Counted from the stretch's first letter, positions 35,087 to 46,058 are shown. The stretch: DNA of 64,000 nt from CAWJNF01 sp963844235 (GCA_963844235.1 CAWJNF010000008.1:682001-746000); one strand, 5' to 3'. Made by a program: numbers and translations. The notes: generated by a model from the sequence alone, not told the origin.

Positions 35087-36694
35087 GCCGTCATCGGCCT
35101 GGACGCCGCAACGCTTGACGTGATCGACCCCCTGCTCGAGGCAGGCGACCTCCCCAATCTAGCCAAGATTTTCGCCGACGGGTGCAGGGGTTCGCTCCGC
35201 TCGACGACGCATCCCCTTACCCCGCACGCCTGGTCGACCATGGTCACGGGCGTCAATGCAGGCCGCCATGGCATCTGGGACTTCACCGAGCGAAGCGAGG
35301 ACGGGTACCACCTGGAGCTCGTAAACGGCAGCTACCGGCGGGCTCCGGCGATCTGGGATCGCCTCACCGCGAGCGGTCGTCGGGTCGGGATCGTGAACGT
35401 GCCGTTCACCTGGCCGGCGCCGGCGGTCGACGGCTTCGCCATCGCCGGGTTCGACGCCGGAGGTCGCGAGCGCGGCATGGCCTACCCGGAAGGCCTGCTG
35501 GGCGACGTACAGCGCGCATTCGGCACGCTCGAGCTCGATCACCGTTTCCCGGTCTCCGCGGACGGCGACCTCGATCTCGAGCGCGTGCGGCGAGGCTGCG
35601 AGCAGAAGACGGAGCTGACCGGGTGGCTCTGCGAGCGCTTCTCGCCGGAGCTGCTGTTCGTCGTGTTCATGGCGGCCGACCACGTCCAGCACCTGGCCTG
35701 GGACGCCTGGATGGCGGAAGGCCGCACGAGCCCCGTCGGGGAGGTGTACCGGATCCTCGACGCGGCCGTCGGACGGCTGCTCGAGGCGCTCGACGAGAGC
35801 TGGAACGTCATGCTCGTCTCGGATCACGGCGGAGGCGAGCTCCGTGGCGTGATCAACCTGAACGCGTGGCTTCACTCGATCGGGCTACTGGCCTTCGCCG
35901 AGGGGTCGACCGAAAGAAGCAGGCAGGCCGCCGATCGGCTGTTCGCGTTGCGCCGACACGTGCCCGAGAGCATCCGCTCGGCAGCGAAGCAACGACTTCC
36001 CGGCCTGCGTGAGCGCGCGTACCGCCAGACCGAGTACACCGTCATCGACTGGAGTCGCACGCAGGCGTTCGCCTACGGAACCTTCGGCAATATCGTGATC
36101 AACGTCCGCGGCCGGGAGGCGCAGGGCATCGTCGAGCCCGGCGAGACGTACCGCCGGCTATGCGACGAGATCGCTTCGCGAGCGCGGGATCTCGCCGGGC
36201 CTGACGGCGAACGGATCGTCCGCGCCGTCTACCACCGTGACGAGCTCTTCGACGGCCCGGAGCTCGAGAAGGTCCCCGACCTGATCGTCGAGTTCGATGA
36301 CTATGCCTGGCTCGGCAAGGGCAACCTCAAGAGCAGGAGCACCGAGCTGTGGGACCGCGTAGAGATCGAGCCGGGCAGCTCGCGCTCGTACGTCGGCAGC
36401 CACCGGGTTGCCGGAATGGTCGCACTCGCCGGGCCCGCGGCGGCCTCCGGCATGACGATCGCCGCCGGCATCGAGGACGTCGCGCCGACGGTCTTGTATC
36501 TCATGGGCGAGCAGGTGCCGCTCGACCTCGAGGGGCGGGTTCTCGAGGAGGCCGTCTCTCCGGAGACGCTGCAACAGAGCCCGCCGACCTACGGCGAGGC
36601 GGAGGTGGTCGAGGTCGGCCGTGCCGAGAGCTACAGTCCCGGCGAGGCGGCCGAGGTGGAGAGCAGGCTGCGCGACCTCGGCTACCTCGAGTAG
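35048..36694 (+). CDS. alkaline-phosphatase-fold phosphodiesterase/phosphotransferase, copy 2
   Basis: 548 residues from 35048, or 541 from 35069; a tandem duplication creates both starts. Same family as the gene at 29349: IGLDAATLDVID (metal Asp), TTHPLTPHAWSTMVTG (Thr nucleophile), MAADHVQHLAWD, VSDHGGGELRG, IVEPGETYRR and PTVLYLMGEQVPLDLEGR. No membrane segment. It ends with an acidic tail rich in Glu and Val. Divergent from the wzz-like operon. Two such enzymes in one locus suggest distinct phosphoester steps, perhaps on phospho-modified sugars. Confidence 0.86.
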   Translation: MSTPKIEMSTPKLAVIGLDAATLDVIDPLLEAGDLPNLAKIFADGCRGSLRSTTHPLTPHAWSTMVTGVNAGRHGIWDFTERSEDGYHLELVNGSYRRAPAIWDRLTASGRRVGIVNVPFTWPAPAVDGFAIAGFDAGGRERGMAYPEGLLGDVQRAFGTLELDHRFPVSADGDLDLERVRRGCEQKTELTGWLCERFSPELLFVVFMAADHVQHLAWDAWMAEGRTSPVGEVYRILDAAVGRLLEALDESWNVMLVSDHGGGELRGVINLNAWLHSIGLLAFAEGSTERSRQAADRLFALRRHVPESIRSAAKQRLPGLRERAYRQTEYTVIDWSRTQAFAYGTFGNIVINVRGREAQGIVEPGETYRRLCDEIASRARDLAGPDGERIVRAVYHRDELFDGPELEKVPDLIVEFDDYAWLGKGNLKSRSTELWDRVEIEPGSSRSYVGSHRVAGMVALAGPAAASGMTIAAGIEDVAPTVLYLMGEQVPLDLEGRVLEEAVSPETLQQSPPTYGEAEVVEVGRAESYSPGEAAEVESRLRDLGYLE

Positions 36695-36713
36695 ACGGCT
36701 GCCGTCCTTCCGC

Positions 36714-37190
36714 TCAGCTTCGCCCCGCTTGCTCGAGGAGGTACGACCGCAGGTCGCCGACAAGCCGCTCGTCCATCCGGACAGCGGCCTCGGCCGCCGA
36801 CCCGTCGGCAGTGAGCGCCGACTCGAGATCGGCCGGATCCTCGACGAACAGGACGAGCCCCTCCTCTCCGAGGCGGCGGCCGAGCGGCACCTGGTGGTCG
36901 TCGACCGCCTCGCCGAAGCGGGCGAGCCGCGGTACGACGACAGGTCGCTTGCCGTTCGCGAGCGAGGAGAGCATCGAGCCGACGCCGGCATGGGTGATCA
37001 CGATGCGAGCACGGCGAACCGCCGCGACGACGTCGTCGAAGGACAGATAGTCGACGCACGTCGCCGACGACGGGCGCACGGTGGACGGCCCATGCTGGAC
37101 GAGCAGCTCCTCGTCGGTCGCCAACGTGTCGACCGCGCGGAGGAGCCGATCGAATCTCGCCTCGTTCGTTCCGACCGTGACGAAGATCAT
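36714..37190 (-). CDS. PssE/Alg13-like glycosyltransferase subunit
   Basis: 158 residues from the ATG at 37190. It is the GT28 C-terminal type catalytic half: MIFVTVGTNEARFDRLL, VQHGPSTV, ITHAGVGSMLSSLANGKRPVVVPR and AVDDHQVPLGRRL are the Alg13/PssE/Cps14G signatures for nucleotide-sugar binding. It needs the membrane partner encoded just upstream (4-base overlap). Together they usually add GlcA or Gal to the lipid-linked first sugar. Confidence 0.92.
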   Translation of the reverse strand: MIFVTVGTNEARFDRLLRAVDTLATDEELLVQHGPSTVRPSSATCVDYLSFDDVVAAVRRARIVITHAGVGSMLSSLANGKRPVVVPRLARFGEAVDDHQVPLGRRLGEEGLVLFVEDPADLESALTADGSAAEAAVRMDERLVGDLRSYLLEQAGRS

Positions 37191-37696
37191 CGAGCCGAGA
37201 AGATGCTGCCGAGATACCTCGACCCGGCCAGCCGCTCGGCCAGCTCCGGCCACTGCACGTAGACGCGGTCGGCTACGGGCCGTATGAGGCGGCAGCTGAG
37301 CGATGGGCCGTCGATACGTGTGAAGCTCTCGACGTAGGCGACGCGGGCCCCACGCAGGCGACCGATCCATGCGAACGGGACGGCGATGCCGGCACCCGTG
37401 GTCACGATCACCTTCGGGCGCAGCGTTCCGACGAGCTCCCACGCAAGCGGCAGGTTCCGCAGGAAGTTCCCGATGTTGCGGTTGGTCGGCCCGTGGGCGA
37501 AGTACACGCGCTCGCTCGCCAGCAGCGAGCGGGCATCGCTCTTGTCGAACGTCACCCAGGCGCGATCGAGGCCCGACCAGGCGCCGCCGAGGGCGACGAG
37601 CTGCAGGAGATGTCCTCCGGTAGAGCAGACGAGCAACACATCCACGCTGGAGCCGCGATCGTCGGTTGGCGGTACGGGCTGGTGGCTGTCCTGCAT
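37187..37696 (-). CDS. PssD/Alg14-like glycosyltransferase subunit
   Basis: 169 residues from the ATG at 37696; a GTG at 37735 would add 13. Membrane-recruiting half of the two-part glycosyltransferase: VLLVCSTGGHLLQLVAL at the N-terminus, AHGPTNRNIGNFLRN, VIVTTGAGIAVPFAWIGRLRG and YVESFTRIDGPSLS are Alg14/PssD/Cps14F hallmarks. It overlaps its partner by 4 bases. About 250 bases upstream (37736-37990) hold no gene. Confidence 0.92.
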   Translation of the reverse strand: MQDSHQPVPPTDDRGSSVDVLLVCSTGGHLLQLVALGGAWSGLDRAWVTFDKSDARSLLASERVYFAHGPTNRNIGNFLRNLPLAWELVGTLRPKVIVTTGAGIAVPFAWIGRLRGARVAYVESFTRIDGPSLSCRLIRPVADRVYVQWPELAERLAGSRYLGSIFSAR

Positions 37697-37990
37697 GGCG
37701 TCAGGCGATGCGTCGCGGCGACCGGAGGCGTCCACGAGCTGTGGCTCGGGCTGCCCGGACGGATGCTACTCGGAGCGCCTGCATAGAACGGGTGGCCGAC
37801 TCGCCAGTCGCCGCTCGAGAGTGCCGTCTCTCGTGCTGACGGCCGACGCAGGAACTGGTCGATCGGTTGGCGATCGACCGCTCCGGGCAGGGCCGTGGCG
37901 GGCCATATCGAAAAGGCGAGCGCAAGAAACGCGGCAGAGCAGTCCTCATGGCCCTTTAGAGTCGCCCATCAACGGAGGAGGTTGAGCACT

Positions 37991-39260
<1,270 letters not shown>

Positions 39261-39275
39261 CGTCGTGAAGAGAAC

Positions 39276-39309
39276 GCGGCCGGTGCCCCCGCTTGGGGGC
39301 GCCGGCCGC
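39276..39309 (+). terminator. strong hairpin after gene A
   Basis: A 15-bp stem: 39276-39290 (ending GTGCCCCC) pairs with 39295-39309 (starting GGGGGCGC), loop GCTT, with a single T-G wobble. It sits 15 bases after the TAA of gene A and before gene B. No T-tract follows, as is common for hairpin terminators in high-GC actinobacteria. Confidence 0.7.
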
Positions 39310-39456
39310 CTCGGGCCCCGGCGCCGATTTGCTACGGTGGCTTCGCGTCGGGCCCTGTGCGTGCCCTGGGGGACCGGGCGCACGAGCGGCCTGCAGCCTA
39401 TGGCCATGTGGCGTACCAGTGCACTGCGATCGGCGCGCCCCGGCCACCACCCAACG

Positions 39457-40639
39457 ATGGAATCTCCGACATGCGTCTGCCTCCGAAGCGGCCTTCCTGG
39501 AGCCGTGCGTCGGCTCGTCACGAAGGCGGGACTGCTCGGAGCGACGATGCTCGTCGCCCTCATCGCGGTCTCCGATGCCACGTCCGCGGTCCGGGTCGGC
39601 GGCGACGGCCCCGACGTCCTCCGCGGAACGGCCGGGCCCGACCAGCTGAGCGGCCTCGGCGGCGCCGACCGACTCTACGGTCAGCGCGGCGCCGACCGAC
39701 TCGCGGGCGGCCGCGGCAATGACGTCCTCGTAGGAGGCCCGGGCCGCGACGCGCTGAGCGCCGGGCCCGGAGACGATCGCATCGACGCACGCGACGGACA
39801 GGTCGACACCATCGCCTGCGGCACCGGACGTGACACGATCCAGCAGGATCCGATCGACAAGCGAGCGTCCGATTGCCCTGCAGCGTGCACGGTCGACGTC
39901 ACCACAGGCTGCACGCCTCGAACGACCCTCAGCTTCACGGATGAGACCTGGACCTGTAGCCGGCCTCTCGCCCGCTACGGCAAGCTGCCGATCAAGGTGA
40001 TCGCCACCTTCACGAACAACCTCACGAGGTTCGGCGTGCGCCTCGACCCCGGATGCACCGGAGACCGGGATCCGAGCACCATCGATCTGATTCTCGACGT
40101 CCGCGGCGATGGTCAGACGTACGGGACGGCCGATGACGCGATCCGGATCACGAACGCCTCGCCGGGGGCCAGCAACATCCAGATCACGGGCCATGCCGAC
40201 TGTGGCAAGAAACAGAGTGCCTTCCACCAGGACGGAATCCACGCGATCGGCGGCACGAACATCACATTCGTCGACTTCACGATCGGCGACTGGAACACTG
40301 GCGTCGCAACGTGCCAGGGCGCCGGCGGCGCGGTCTTCTACTCGGGCGCCACGGGTGTGGCGCCGCGCAACATGACGGTGATCCGGGGTCGATACATCAC
40401 GTGCAACCACGGTCTTCTCGACGGCCACGGTCTGGCGACGTCACCCACCGGTAGCGTCGGGAGCGCGGGATTCCGGACTGGACGCAGCGATCGGGCGACG
40501 GGCCTCTGCATCGATGAGGCCACCGGCAGACCCGTACTTCGCCTCCCGCCCCTGCATCACGACGAACAGGCTCGTGACGGAGCGGAACCTGACGTGCCAG
40601 CGTTGGGATCCCTCCGGGCAGCGGTGGGTGAAGGGCTAG
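39457..40639 (+). CDS. secreted RTX-like/beta-helix protein B (C-terminal frameshift)
   Basis: About 393 residues if repaired, from the ATG at 39457. Signal or membrane segment (about 20-45), then RTX-like repeats (GGDGPDVLRG, GGADRLYG, GGRGNDVLVGG, GPGDDRIDA), a Cys-rich join and the shared domain, with TWTCSRPLARYG, SNIQITGHADCGKKQ, FHQDGIHAIGGTNITFVDF, ATCQGAGGAVFYSG and CNHGLLDG. It lacks the poly-Gly linker of protein A. Extra C at 40531-40533 sends the literal frame on to a stop at 40725. Removing it gives YFASRPC and TCQRWDPSGQRWVKG, matching A, with a TAG at 40637. Function unknown. Confidence 0.8.
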
Positions 40640-40869
40640 CCGACCACGTGGTACCGCTGCGACAGCCTGCGTCTAACTCCACGACGAGGCCGTCGGCCGC
40701 AGTCTTGACCACCCGTTCGCGATGACCCGATATCGATGAAGAGCCCGACCGCAGTGATTGCGCGTCGGGTCGGCGACCGAGTGGCAGTGTCGAGCGCCCA
40801 CGGCTCGCGGGCGGCGACGAGCGGCCGCGTCTCGAGCCGCACGGAGGAGCACGCTGGAAGTGCGTACGC

Positions 40870-41940
40870 ATGAAGCGTTGGCTTCCGGCCCGTATCACGG
40901 AACTGTGGTCCCAGAGCACGGCCTTTCGGCGGCTCGCTCTCGCGCTGCTGGCAGTCGCGCTCGGCGTGATCGTGCTCCTAGTGGTCGTCGCCGCCGGCGA
41001 CGACCCGAGCCCGTCGAGCCAGGCGAGCCGGGTGACGGATGGGCCTGACACGATCCGCGGGACGGCCGGCTCCGACAACATCGCCGGCCTCGCGGGGGCG
41101 GACCGCCTCTACGGCTATGACGGCGACGATCGCATCGACGGCGGTCCCGGCCCGGACACCATCGTCGGGGGCCAGGGGCAGGACGTCCTCGACGGGGGAC
41201 CGGGCGACGACCGGATCAACGCGCAAGACGGCGAGCGCGACGTCATCAACTGCGGCGGGGGTCGGGACACGATCGTCCAGGACCCGATCGACGAGCGCGG
41301 GCCGGACTGCCCCCGGGTCGCCGAGGCCACGATCGATGAGCACACGGTGATCCTCGACGACGTCTCGTGGTCGTGCACGGAAGAGGTCGATCTCGACCTC
41401 GTCAAGGTCACGATGCGAACGGAAGTGGACGACGCGGTCAGGATCGACCAGAACTGCTCGGGACGGATCGGCCGGATCGAGGTCGAGACCTGGACCGCCG
41501 ACGGCATCAAGGTGCAGAACCGCGGGACCGTGGCCCACGACCTCGTGATCGAGTCCGGATACGTGAAGTGTCACGACGTCTTCGGCGAGTACCACCAGGA
41601 CGGCATCCAGGTGATGGGCGGTACACGGCTGACCTTCAGGAACCTCGCCGTCGACTGCCTCGGGAACGCGAACCTCTTCCTGAGCGAGGGCGGAGGCCTG
41701 AGCTCGACGCCGACGGACGTCGTGTGCGAAGGGTGTATCCTCGGACCCAACTCGGGTCAGACGCTGTTCTACGCGGGGTCGCTCCGATCGGGCGTGCGAG
41801 ACACAGTGGTCTGCACCGGCCGCTTCCGTGCGATCCGCATCGAGCCCGGGGCAGAGGAAATCGTCGAGGAAAACACCAGGGTGCTGCCGCACGAAGATCC
41901 CGCGTGTGCCGACGTCACCGGCCCGCAACGCAGCGAATGA
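40870..41940 (+). CDS. RTX-like/beta-helix protein C
   Basis: 356 residues, intact. N-terminal membrane anchor or signal (about 20-43, RRLALALLAVALGVIVLLVVV), RTX-like repeats (DGPDTIRG, GLAGADRLYG, DGDDRIDGG, GPGDDRINA), a Cys-bracketed stretch, then a shorter, more diverged beta-helix-like domain with TWTADGIKVQNRG, YHQDGIQVMGG, LTFRNLAVDC and VCEGCILGPNSGQTLFY. The HQDG motif and following GGT are kept. It ends 13 bases before the methyltransferase start. The 230 bases upstream (40640-40869) hold no gene. Confidence 0.78.
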   Translation: MKRWLPARITELWSQSTAFRRLALALLAVALGVIVLLVVVAAGDDPSPSSQASRVTDGPDTIRGTAGSDNIAGLAGADRLYGYDGDDRIDGGPGPDTIVGGQGQDVLDGGPGDDRINAQDGERDVINCGGGRDTIVQDPIDERGPDCPRVAEATIDEHTVILDDVSWSCTEEVDLDLVKVTMRTEVDDAVRIDQNCSGRIGRIEVETWTADGIKVQNRGTVAHDLVIESGYVKCHDVFGEYHQDGIQVMGGTRLTFRNLAVDCLGNANLFLSEGGGLSSTPTDVVCEGCILGPNSGQTLFYAGSLRSGVRDTVVCTGRFRAIRIEPGAEEIVEENTRVLPHEDPACADVTGPQRSE

Positions 41941-41953
41941 GCCGGTGACGCGC

Positions 41954-42637
41954 ATGGGACTCGGCGAGCGCACTCGCGAATGGGCGAAGCGCAGCGATAC
42001 GGTGCGCGGCTGGCGCGAGCAGCGCTACCGCCTCTTCATGAGCCTGTGCCAGGTCAAGCCCGAGGAGCAGATCCTCGACGTCGGCGCCGGCGAGGGAAGC
42101 GCGCTCGAGCGCTTCAACCGGACGAACCCGATCACCGCCGTCGACCTGCGCACGGATGCCCGAGACTGGCTCGCCAGCGAGAACGTCAGCGTCCAGTACG
42201 CGGACGGCACGCAGCTCCCGTTCCCGGACGGATCGTTTCCGGTCGTCTTCTCGAACTCTGTGATCGAACATGTGCCCAAGGACCTCCAGCAGGCCTTCGC
42301 CAACGAGATCAGACGGGTCGGCGAGCGCTACTTCGTCCAGACACCAAACAGGTACTTCCCGATCGAGCCTCACTACCAGATGCCTCTCGTGCAGTTCCTT
42401 CCCGAGAAGACGCTGAAGGCCCTGAATCGGCGCTTCACGATGGGCTTTCGCGCCAAGGGCGAGTGGTACGAGACGACGCTCCTCACCGAGCCCGACCTGC
42501 GGCGGCTGTTCCCGGACGCCGAGATCCATCGCGAACGCATGTTCGGCGTCACGAAGAGTCTGATGGCAGTTCGCCCGGCCCGGCCGGCCGGGGGCGACGC
42601 CGAGGCCTCCGCGCCGGGCGACGCCGCGGCCTCCTGA
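41954..42637 (+). CDS. class I SAM-dependent methyltransferase
   Basis: 227 residues from the ATG at 41954; a GTG 9 bases upstream is an alternative. Methyltransf_11-type Rossmann fold: ILDVGAGEGSALERF (SAM loop), AVDLRT (acidic ribose ligand), ADGTQLPFPDGSFPVVFSNSVIEHV. The tail contains EKTLKALNRRF and EPDLRRLFPDAEI. Could O-methylate a sugar of the polymer, but a small-molecule substrate is equally possible. Placed between two of the secreted paralogues. Confidence 0.88.
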   Translation: MGLGERTREWAKRSDTVRGWREQRYRLFMSLCQVKPEEQILDVGAGEGSALERFNRTNPITAVDLRTDARDWLASENVSVQYADGTQLPFPDGSFPVVFSNSVIEHVPKDLQQAFANEIRRVGERYFVQTPNRYFPIEPHYQMPLVQFLPEKTLKALNRRFTMGFRAKGEWYETTLLTEPDLRRLFPDAEIHRERMFGVTKSLMAVRPARPAGGDAEASAPGDAAAS

Positions 42638-42857
42638 CGCCGAGCGGCCGGCCGTCACCGACGGCTCCGATTCTTCACGGATCACCGATCTCTGCGACCC
42701 CACCCAAAGCCGGGCGGGATCGACGTTTGCGGCTTGCTGTAGCGGCCGGCCGGAAACACCGTAGGGCGAAACACCGGTCTGAGGGAGCCAGGCGCGCGGC
42801 CGCTCGGCCGAAGACCCGTGTGTGCAGCCAACCCACGGACCCGAAGGAACCCCACCC

Positions 42858-44432
42858 ATGTCGCTTGCTCTCGGATCGGAGGTCGAGGTGCCAACCCGAC
42901 CGCGCACCGGCGCACCAGGCGCCGGCCGGACACGTCGACGACTCTCCACGCTCGTGGCCCTGGCGCTCGGCGGCCTCTGCGCTCTGGCGCTGGCTCCGCC
43001 TGCCAGTGCGGCCGCTCCGCCGACGAACCTGCGGGCCTCGAGCGCCGGCCAGTCGACGATCACCCTGTCGTGGAACGGGGTGCAGGCAACGTACGGCACG
43101 TACCTCAACGGGCGCTACATCGCCAATACGAAGCTCTTCTCGTACAGGTTCACCGGCCTCTCCTGCGGGAGGGCATACACGCTCGGCGCCAGGACGTTCC
43201 TCGGCGGCGGCGACGCCTCGACCACGGCCACCATCTCCGCCACGACAGCGTCGTGCTCCGGCTCCCCCTCCCCCAGCCCGAGCCCGACGCCCGCGGCGCC
43301 TGTCAACACGGCGCTCCCGAGCATCTTCGGCACGACCCGGGTCGGTGTGACGCTGACCGCGTCGGCCGGCACGTGGAGCGGAAGCTCCCCGTTCTCCTAC
43401 GCGTACCAGTGGGCGCGCTGCGACGCCGCGGGCGCCAACTGCCTCCCGCTGAGCGGACAGGATGCCTCGACCTACGTTCCGGCGGCAACGGACGCCGGAG
43501 TCCGTATCCGGGTCACCGTCCGCGCGTCGAACGGGGCCGGCTCGACGTCGGCGACCTCGAACGCCACGGCATCTGTCGCAGCCGAACCGAGCACGCCGTT
43601 GCCTCAGCCGACCACGAACTCACCGCCGTCCGGGGGAGGCGGCTCGGCCGACTGCCTCGTCTCGAACCGCAGCCAGTGGGCCGTCGGCGGCCAGAGCTGC
43701 AGGTACGGGACGTTGCTGAACATGGGCAGCTCCCAGTTCAGATGCTCCCAGCCCCTGTCGAACTACGGTCCGCTGCCCCTCAAGATCACATGGGACTTCG
43801 CCGCGAACCGGAACCCGAGCTGGGGAGACCAGGGGGCGCTCGATCTGGTCGCCGGCTGCACCGGCGACGGCAACCCCGACACCATCGACCTCATCGCCTA
43901 CGTGCCGGGTGACGGCCGCAGCTTCGGCTCGAGCGGCGGCGCGGCCAAGTTCCGGGCTCCGCCCGGCCCGACCAACATCCAGGTGACCGGCGTCTTCCAG
44001 TGCGGCCCGGTCGCCGCCGGCTCGGCAGCCCACCAGGACGTCTGGCAGTTCCAGGGCGGCAGCGCGAGCTCCAACCTCGCCATCGTCAACGGCGTGTCCG
44101 GGAACTGGCATGCCGGAACGGCCACGTGCGTCGGCGCCGGCGGCGCCACGTTCTGGAGCACGACCAACGACATCGACATCCTCGGCGGCCAGTACGTCAC
44201 GTGTAACCACGGGTTCTTCGGCGCCGGCCAGGGCACCGCCGGCAACCGTGTGGACGGCGCCGGGTTCCGCACCGGCCGGACGGAAGCCGCCAGCGGCGGC
44301 GGCGATCCGCGGTGTGTGGGCTTCAGCGCCTCGAATCCCTGCCTCGGAACCGCGAGGTTCGCGTTCGCCGACGTGACGTGCCAGAGATGGAACGCCGGCA
44401 GGAACGACTGGGACGACGTGAGCCCGAGCTAG
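42858..44432 (+). CDS. secreted FN3/Ig-like/beta-helix protein D
   Basis: 524 residues from the ATG at 42858. Signal peptide (about 27-50), a fibronectin-III-like domain (PPTNLRASSAGQSTITLSWNG), an Ig-like repeat (VNTALPSIFGTTRVGVTLTASAGTW), a Pro/Ser/Gly linker, then the domain shared with A and B: CSQPLSNYGPLPLKITWDF, NIQVTGVFQCG, AHQDVWQFQGG, TATCVGAGGATFWS, YVTCNHGFF and TCQRWNAGRNDW. Here HQDG is changed to HQDV, and RTX-like repeats are replaced by FN3/Ig modules. Likely an extracellular carbohydrate-associated protein. The leader (42638-42857) may be structured. Confidence 0.8.
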   Translation: MSLALGSEVEVPTRPRTGAPGAGRTRRRLSTLVALALGGLCALALAPPASAAAPPTNLRASSAGQSTITLSWNGVQATYGTYLNGRYIANTKLFSYRFTGLSCGRAYTLGARTFLGGGDASTTATISATTASCSGSPSPSPSPTPAAPVNTALPSIFGTTRVGVTLTASAGTWSGSSPFSYAYQWARCDAAGANCLPLSGQDASTYVPAATDAGVRIRVTVRASNGAGSTSATSNATASVAAEPSTPLPQPTTNSPPSGGGGSADCLVSNRSQWAVGGQSCRYGTLLNMGSSQFRCSQPLSNYGPLPLKITWDFAANRNPSWGDQGALDLVAGCTGDGNPDTIDLIAYVPGDGRSFGSSGGAAKFRAPPGPTNIQVTGVFQCGPVAAGSAAHQDVWQFQGGSASSNLAIVNGVSGNWHAGTATCVGAGGATFWSTTNDIDILGGQYVTCNHGFFGAGQGTAGNRVDGAGFRTGRTEAASGGGDPRCVGFSASNPCLGTARFAFADVTCQRWNAGRNDWDDVSPS

Positions 44433-44468
44433 TAGCTAGTCCCGCTCCGGATCGGCCAAGCGAAGTCT

Positions 44469-44496
44469 CCGGCGCCTCCCCTCGGGGAGGCGCCGG
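44469..44496. terminator. bidirectional hairpin between convergent genes
   Basis: Near-perfect stem: CCGGCGCCTCCCC (44469-44481) and its complement (44484-44496) close on a CTCG-type loop with 12 paired bases. It lies 36 bases after the stop of protein D and 14 bases after the convergent AMP-ligase stop, so it can serve both transcripts. Confidence 0.75.
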
Positions 44497-44510
44497 CCGT
44501 TCCGGTTGCC

Positions 44511-46058
44511 TCACACGGCTTCGAGCAGGCTCTTCTTGCGCACCTTGCCCGAGTCGGTCTTCGGCAGCTCGTCGAGGAAGGTCACCTGCTGGGGCACCAT
44601 GAACGCCTCGAGCGTAAGGCGGCACGCGGCGATCACTTCCTGGCTGGTCAGCTCCACCCCGCTCCCGAGCACGACGTACGCGTGGATCGCCTGGCCGAGC
44701 GTGTCGTCCGGGACACCGACGACCGCCGCCTCGCTGACGCCGGTGATGCCGACGAGTGCGTTCTCCACCTCGAGCGGGCTGACCTTCTCGCCTCGCGTCT
44801 TGATGATGTCGTCGGTCCTCCCGACGAAGTACAGGAAGCCGTCCGCGTCCACGGTGAAGTGGTCGTGCGTGCAGAGCATTCGCTCGCCCGGAACCGGGCC
44901 GTCGACCAGCATCTCGGCGGTGAGGTCGGGCTGGCGCCAGTAACCGGCCATGACGTGCGGGCCGCGCACGTGCAGGATCCCGGTCTCGCCCGGGGCGACC
45001 CGCGTGCCGTCGGGACGCAGCACCATCGCCTCCGTTCCCGGGATCGGCCGCCCGACGGAGCTTGGCTTCTCCTCGAGCAGCTCGGGCTCGAGGTAGCTCA
45101 CGCGCTTGCACTCGGTGAGGCCGTACATCGCGAAGACGAGCGCGTTCGGAAAGATCCGTCGCAGCCCCTCGTGGAAGGCGGGTAGGAGCGCTGCCGCGGT
45201 GTTCGTGACACGTCGCACGCCTGGAAGCTCGAACGGCTCCCGCTCGCTCATCGAGATGAGGGTTGCGTACACGGTCGGGACACCGGGGAACACCGTCACG
45301 CCCTCGTCCTCGACCCTGCGGACCGTCTGCGCCGGGAAGACGAACGAGCGCTCGAGCACGAGCGTCGCGCCGAGGCGCGTGCTCATGAGCAGCTGGTAGA
45401 GACCGTAATCGAAGGCGAGCGGCAGGAGGCCGAGGATCCGATCCGAGGCGCCGAGGCGCAGGTACTCCGAGATCGAGCCGGCCGCGAAGACCATGCTCTG
45501 ATGGCTCATCATCACGCCCTTCGGGTGCCCGGTGGAGCCCGATGTGTAGATGAGCGCGGCGAGATCCGGCGGGATCGTGCCACGAGCCTCGGGCTCGGGC
45601 TCGCAGGCGAGCAACTGCTCGAACGGCGTCATGCCCTCGACGCCATCCGGGGCCGCCGCGCAGACGACGGCCTTCAAGCTCGCGACGCGCGGAGCGGCCG
45701 ACGCGGCGATGCGGGCGATCGAGCCCTCGGTGATCAGGATCGACGCCTCGCTGTCCTCGAGGATGAAGGAGAGCTTGTCCTCCTTCGTCTGCGGGTTCAC
45801 GACCATGAACACGCCGCCCGCGAGCAGCGTTCCGAAGAGAGCCGTGACGCAGGGCAGCGAGTTGTCCATGTAGAGAGCGACGCGCTCGCCGCGCTCCAGC
45901 CCGAGCTCCTGGAGGCCACGCGCAAATGCGAGCGCCGAATGCAGGAGCTCCGCGTACGTCGCGCTTTCGCCTGGCACGATCAGTGCCTGCTTGTCCGGCT
46001 CCCGCTCGGCCGCCGCGAGCAGGCTGTCGTGCAGCAGCCGCTGGTGGACGAGCGTCAT
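44511..46058 (-). CDS. acyl-CoA synthetase/AMP-dependent ligase of the second carrier module
   Basis: 515 residues from the ATG at 46058, coupled to the asparagine synthase stop by a 4-base overlap. Adenylating enzyme: LIYTSGSTGHPKGVMMSH, FAMYGLTECKR, GYWRQPDLTAEM, GRTDDIIKTRGEKVSPLEVE and DELPKTDSGKVRKKSL (catalytic Lys). It resembles the AMP-forming ligases seen beside exosortase-type hydrolases and amidotransferases. It probably loads the carrier protein encoded at 48174, which lies divergently. Substrate unknown. Confidence 0.92.
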   Translation of the reverse strand: MTLVHQRLLHDSLLAAAEREPDKQALIVPGESATYAELLHSALAFARGLQELGLERGERVALYMDNSLPCVTALFGTLLAGGVFMVVNPQTKEDKLSFILEDSEASILITEGSIARIAASAAPRVASLKAVVCAAAPDGVEGMTPFEQLLACEPEPEARGTIPPDLAALIYTSGSTGHPKGVMMSHQSMVFAAGSISEYLRLGASDRILGLLPLAFDYGLYQLLMSTRLGATLVLERSFVFPAQTVRRVEDEGVTVFPGVPTVYATLISMSEREPFELPGVRRVTNTAAALLPAFHEGLRRIFPNALVFAMYGLTECKRVSYLEPELLEEKPSSVGRPIPGTEAMVLRPDGTRVAPGETGILHVRGPHVMAGYWRQPDLTAEMLVDGPVPGERMLCTHDHFTVDADGFLYFVGRTDDIIKTRGEKVSPLEVENALVGITGVSEAAVVGVPDDTLGQAIHAYVVLGSGVELTSQEVIAACRLTLEAFMVPQQVTFLDELPKTDSGKVRKKSLLEAV

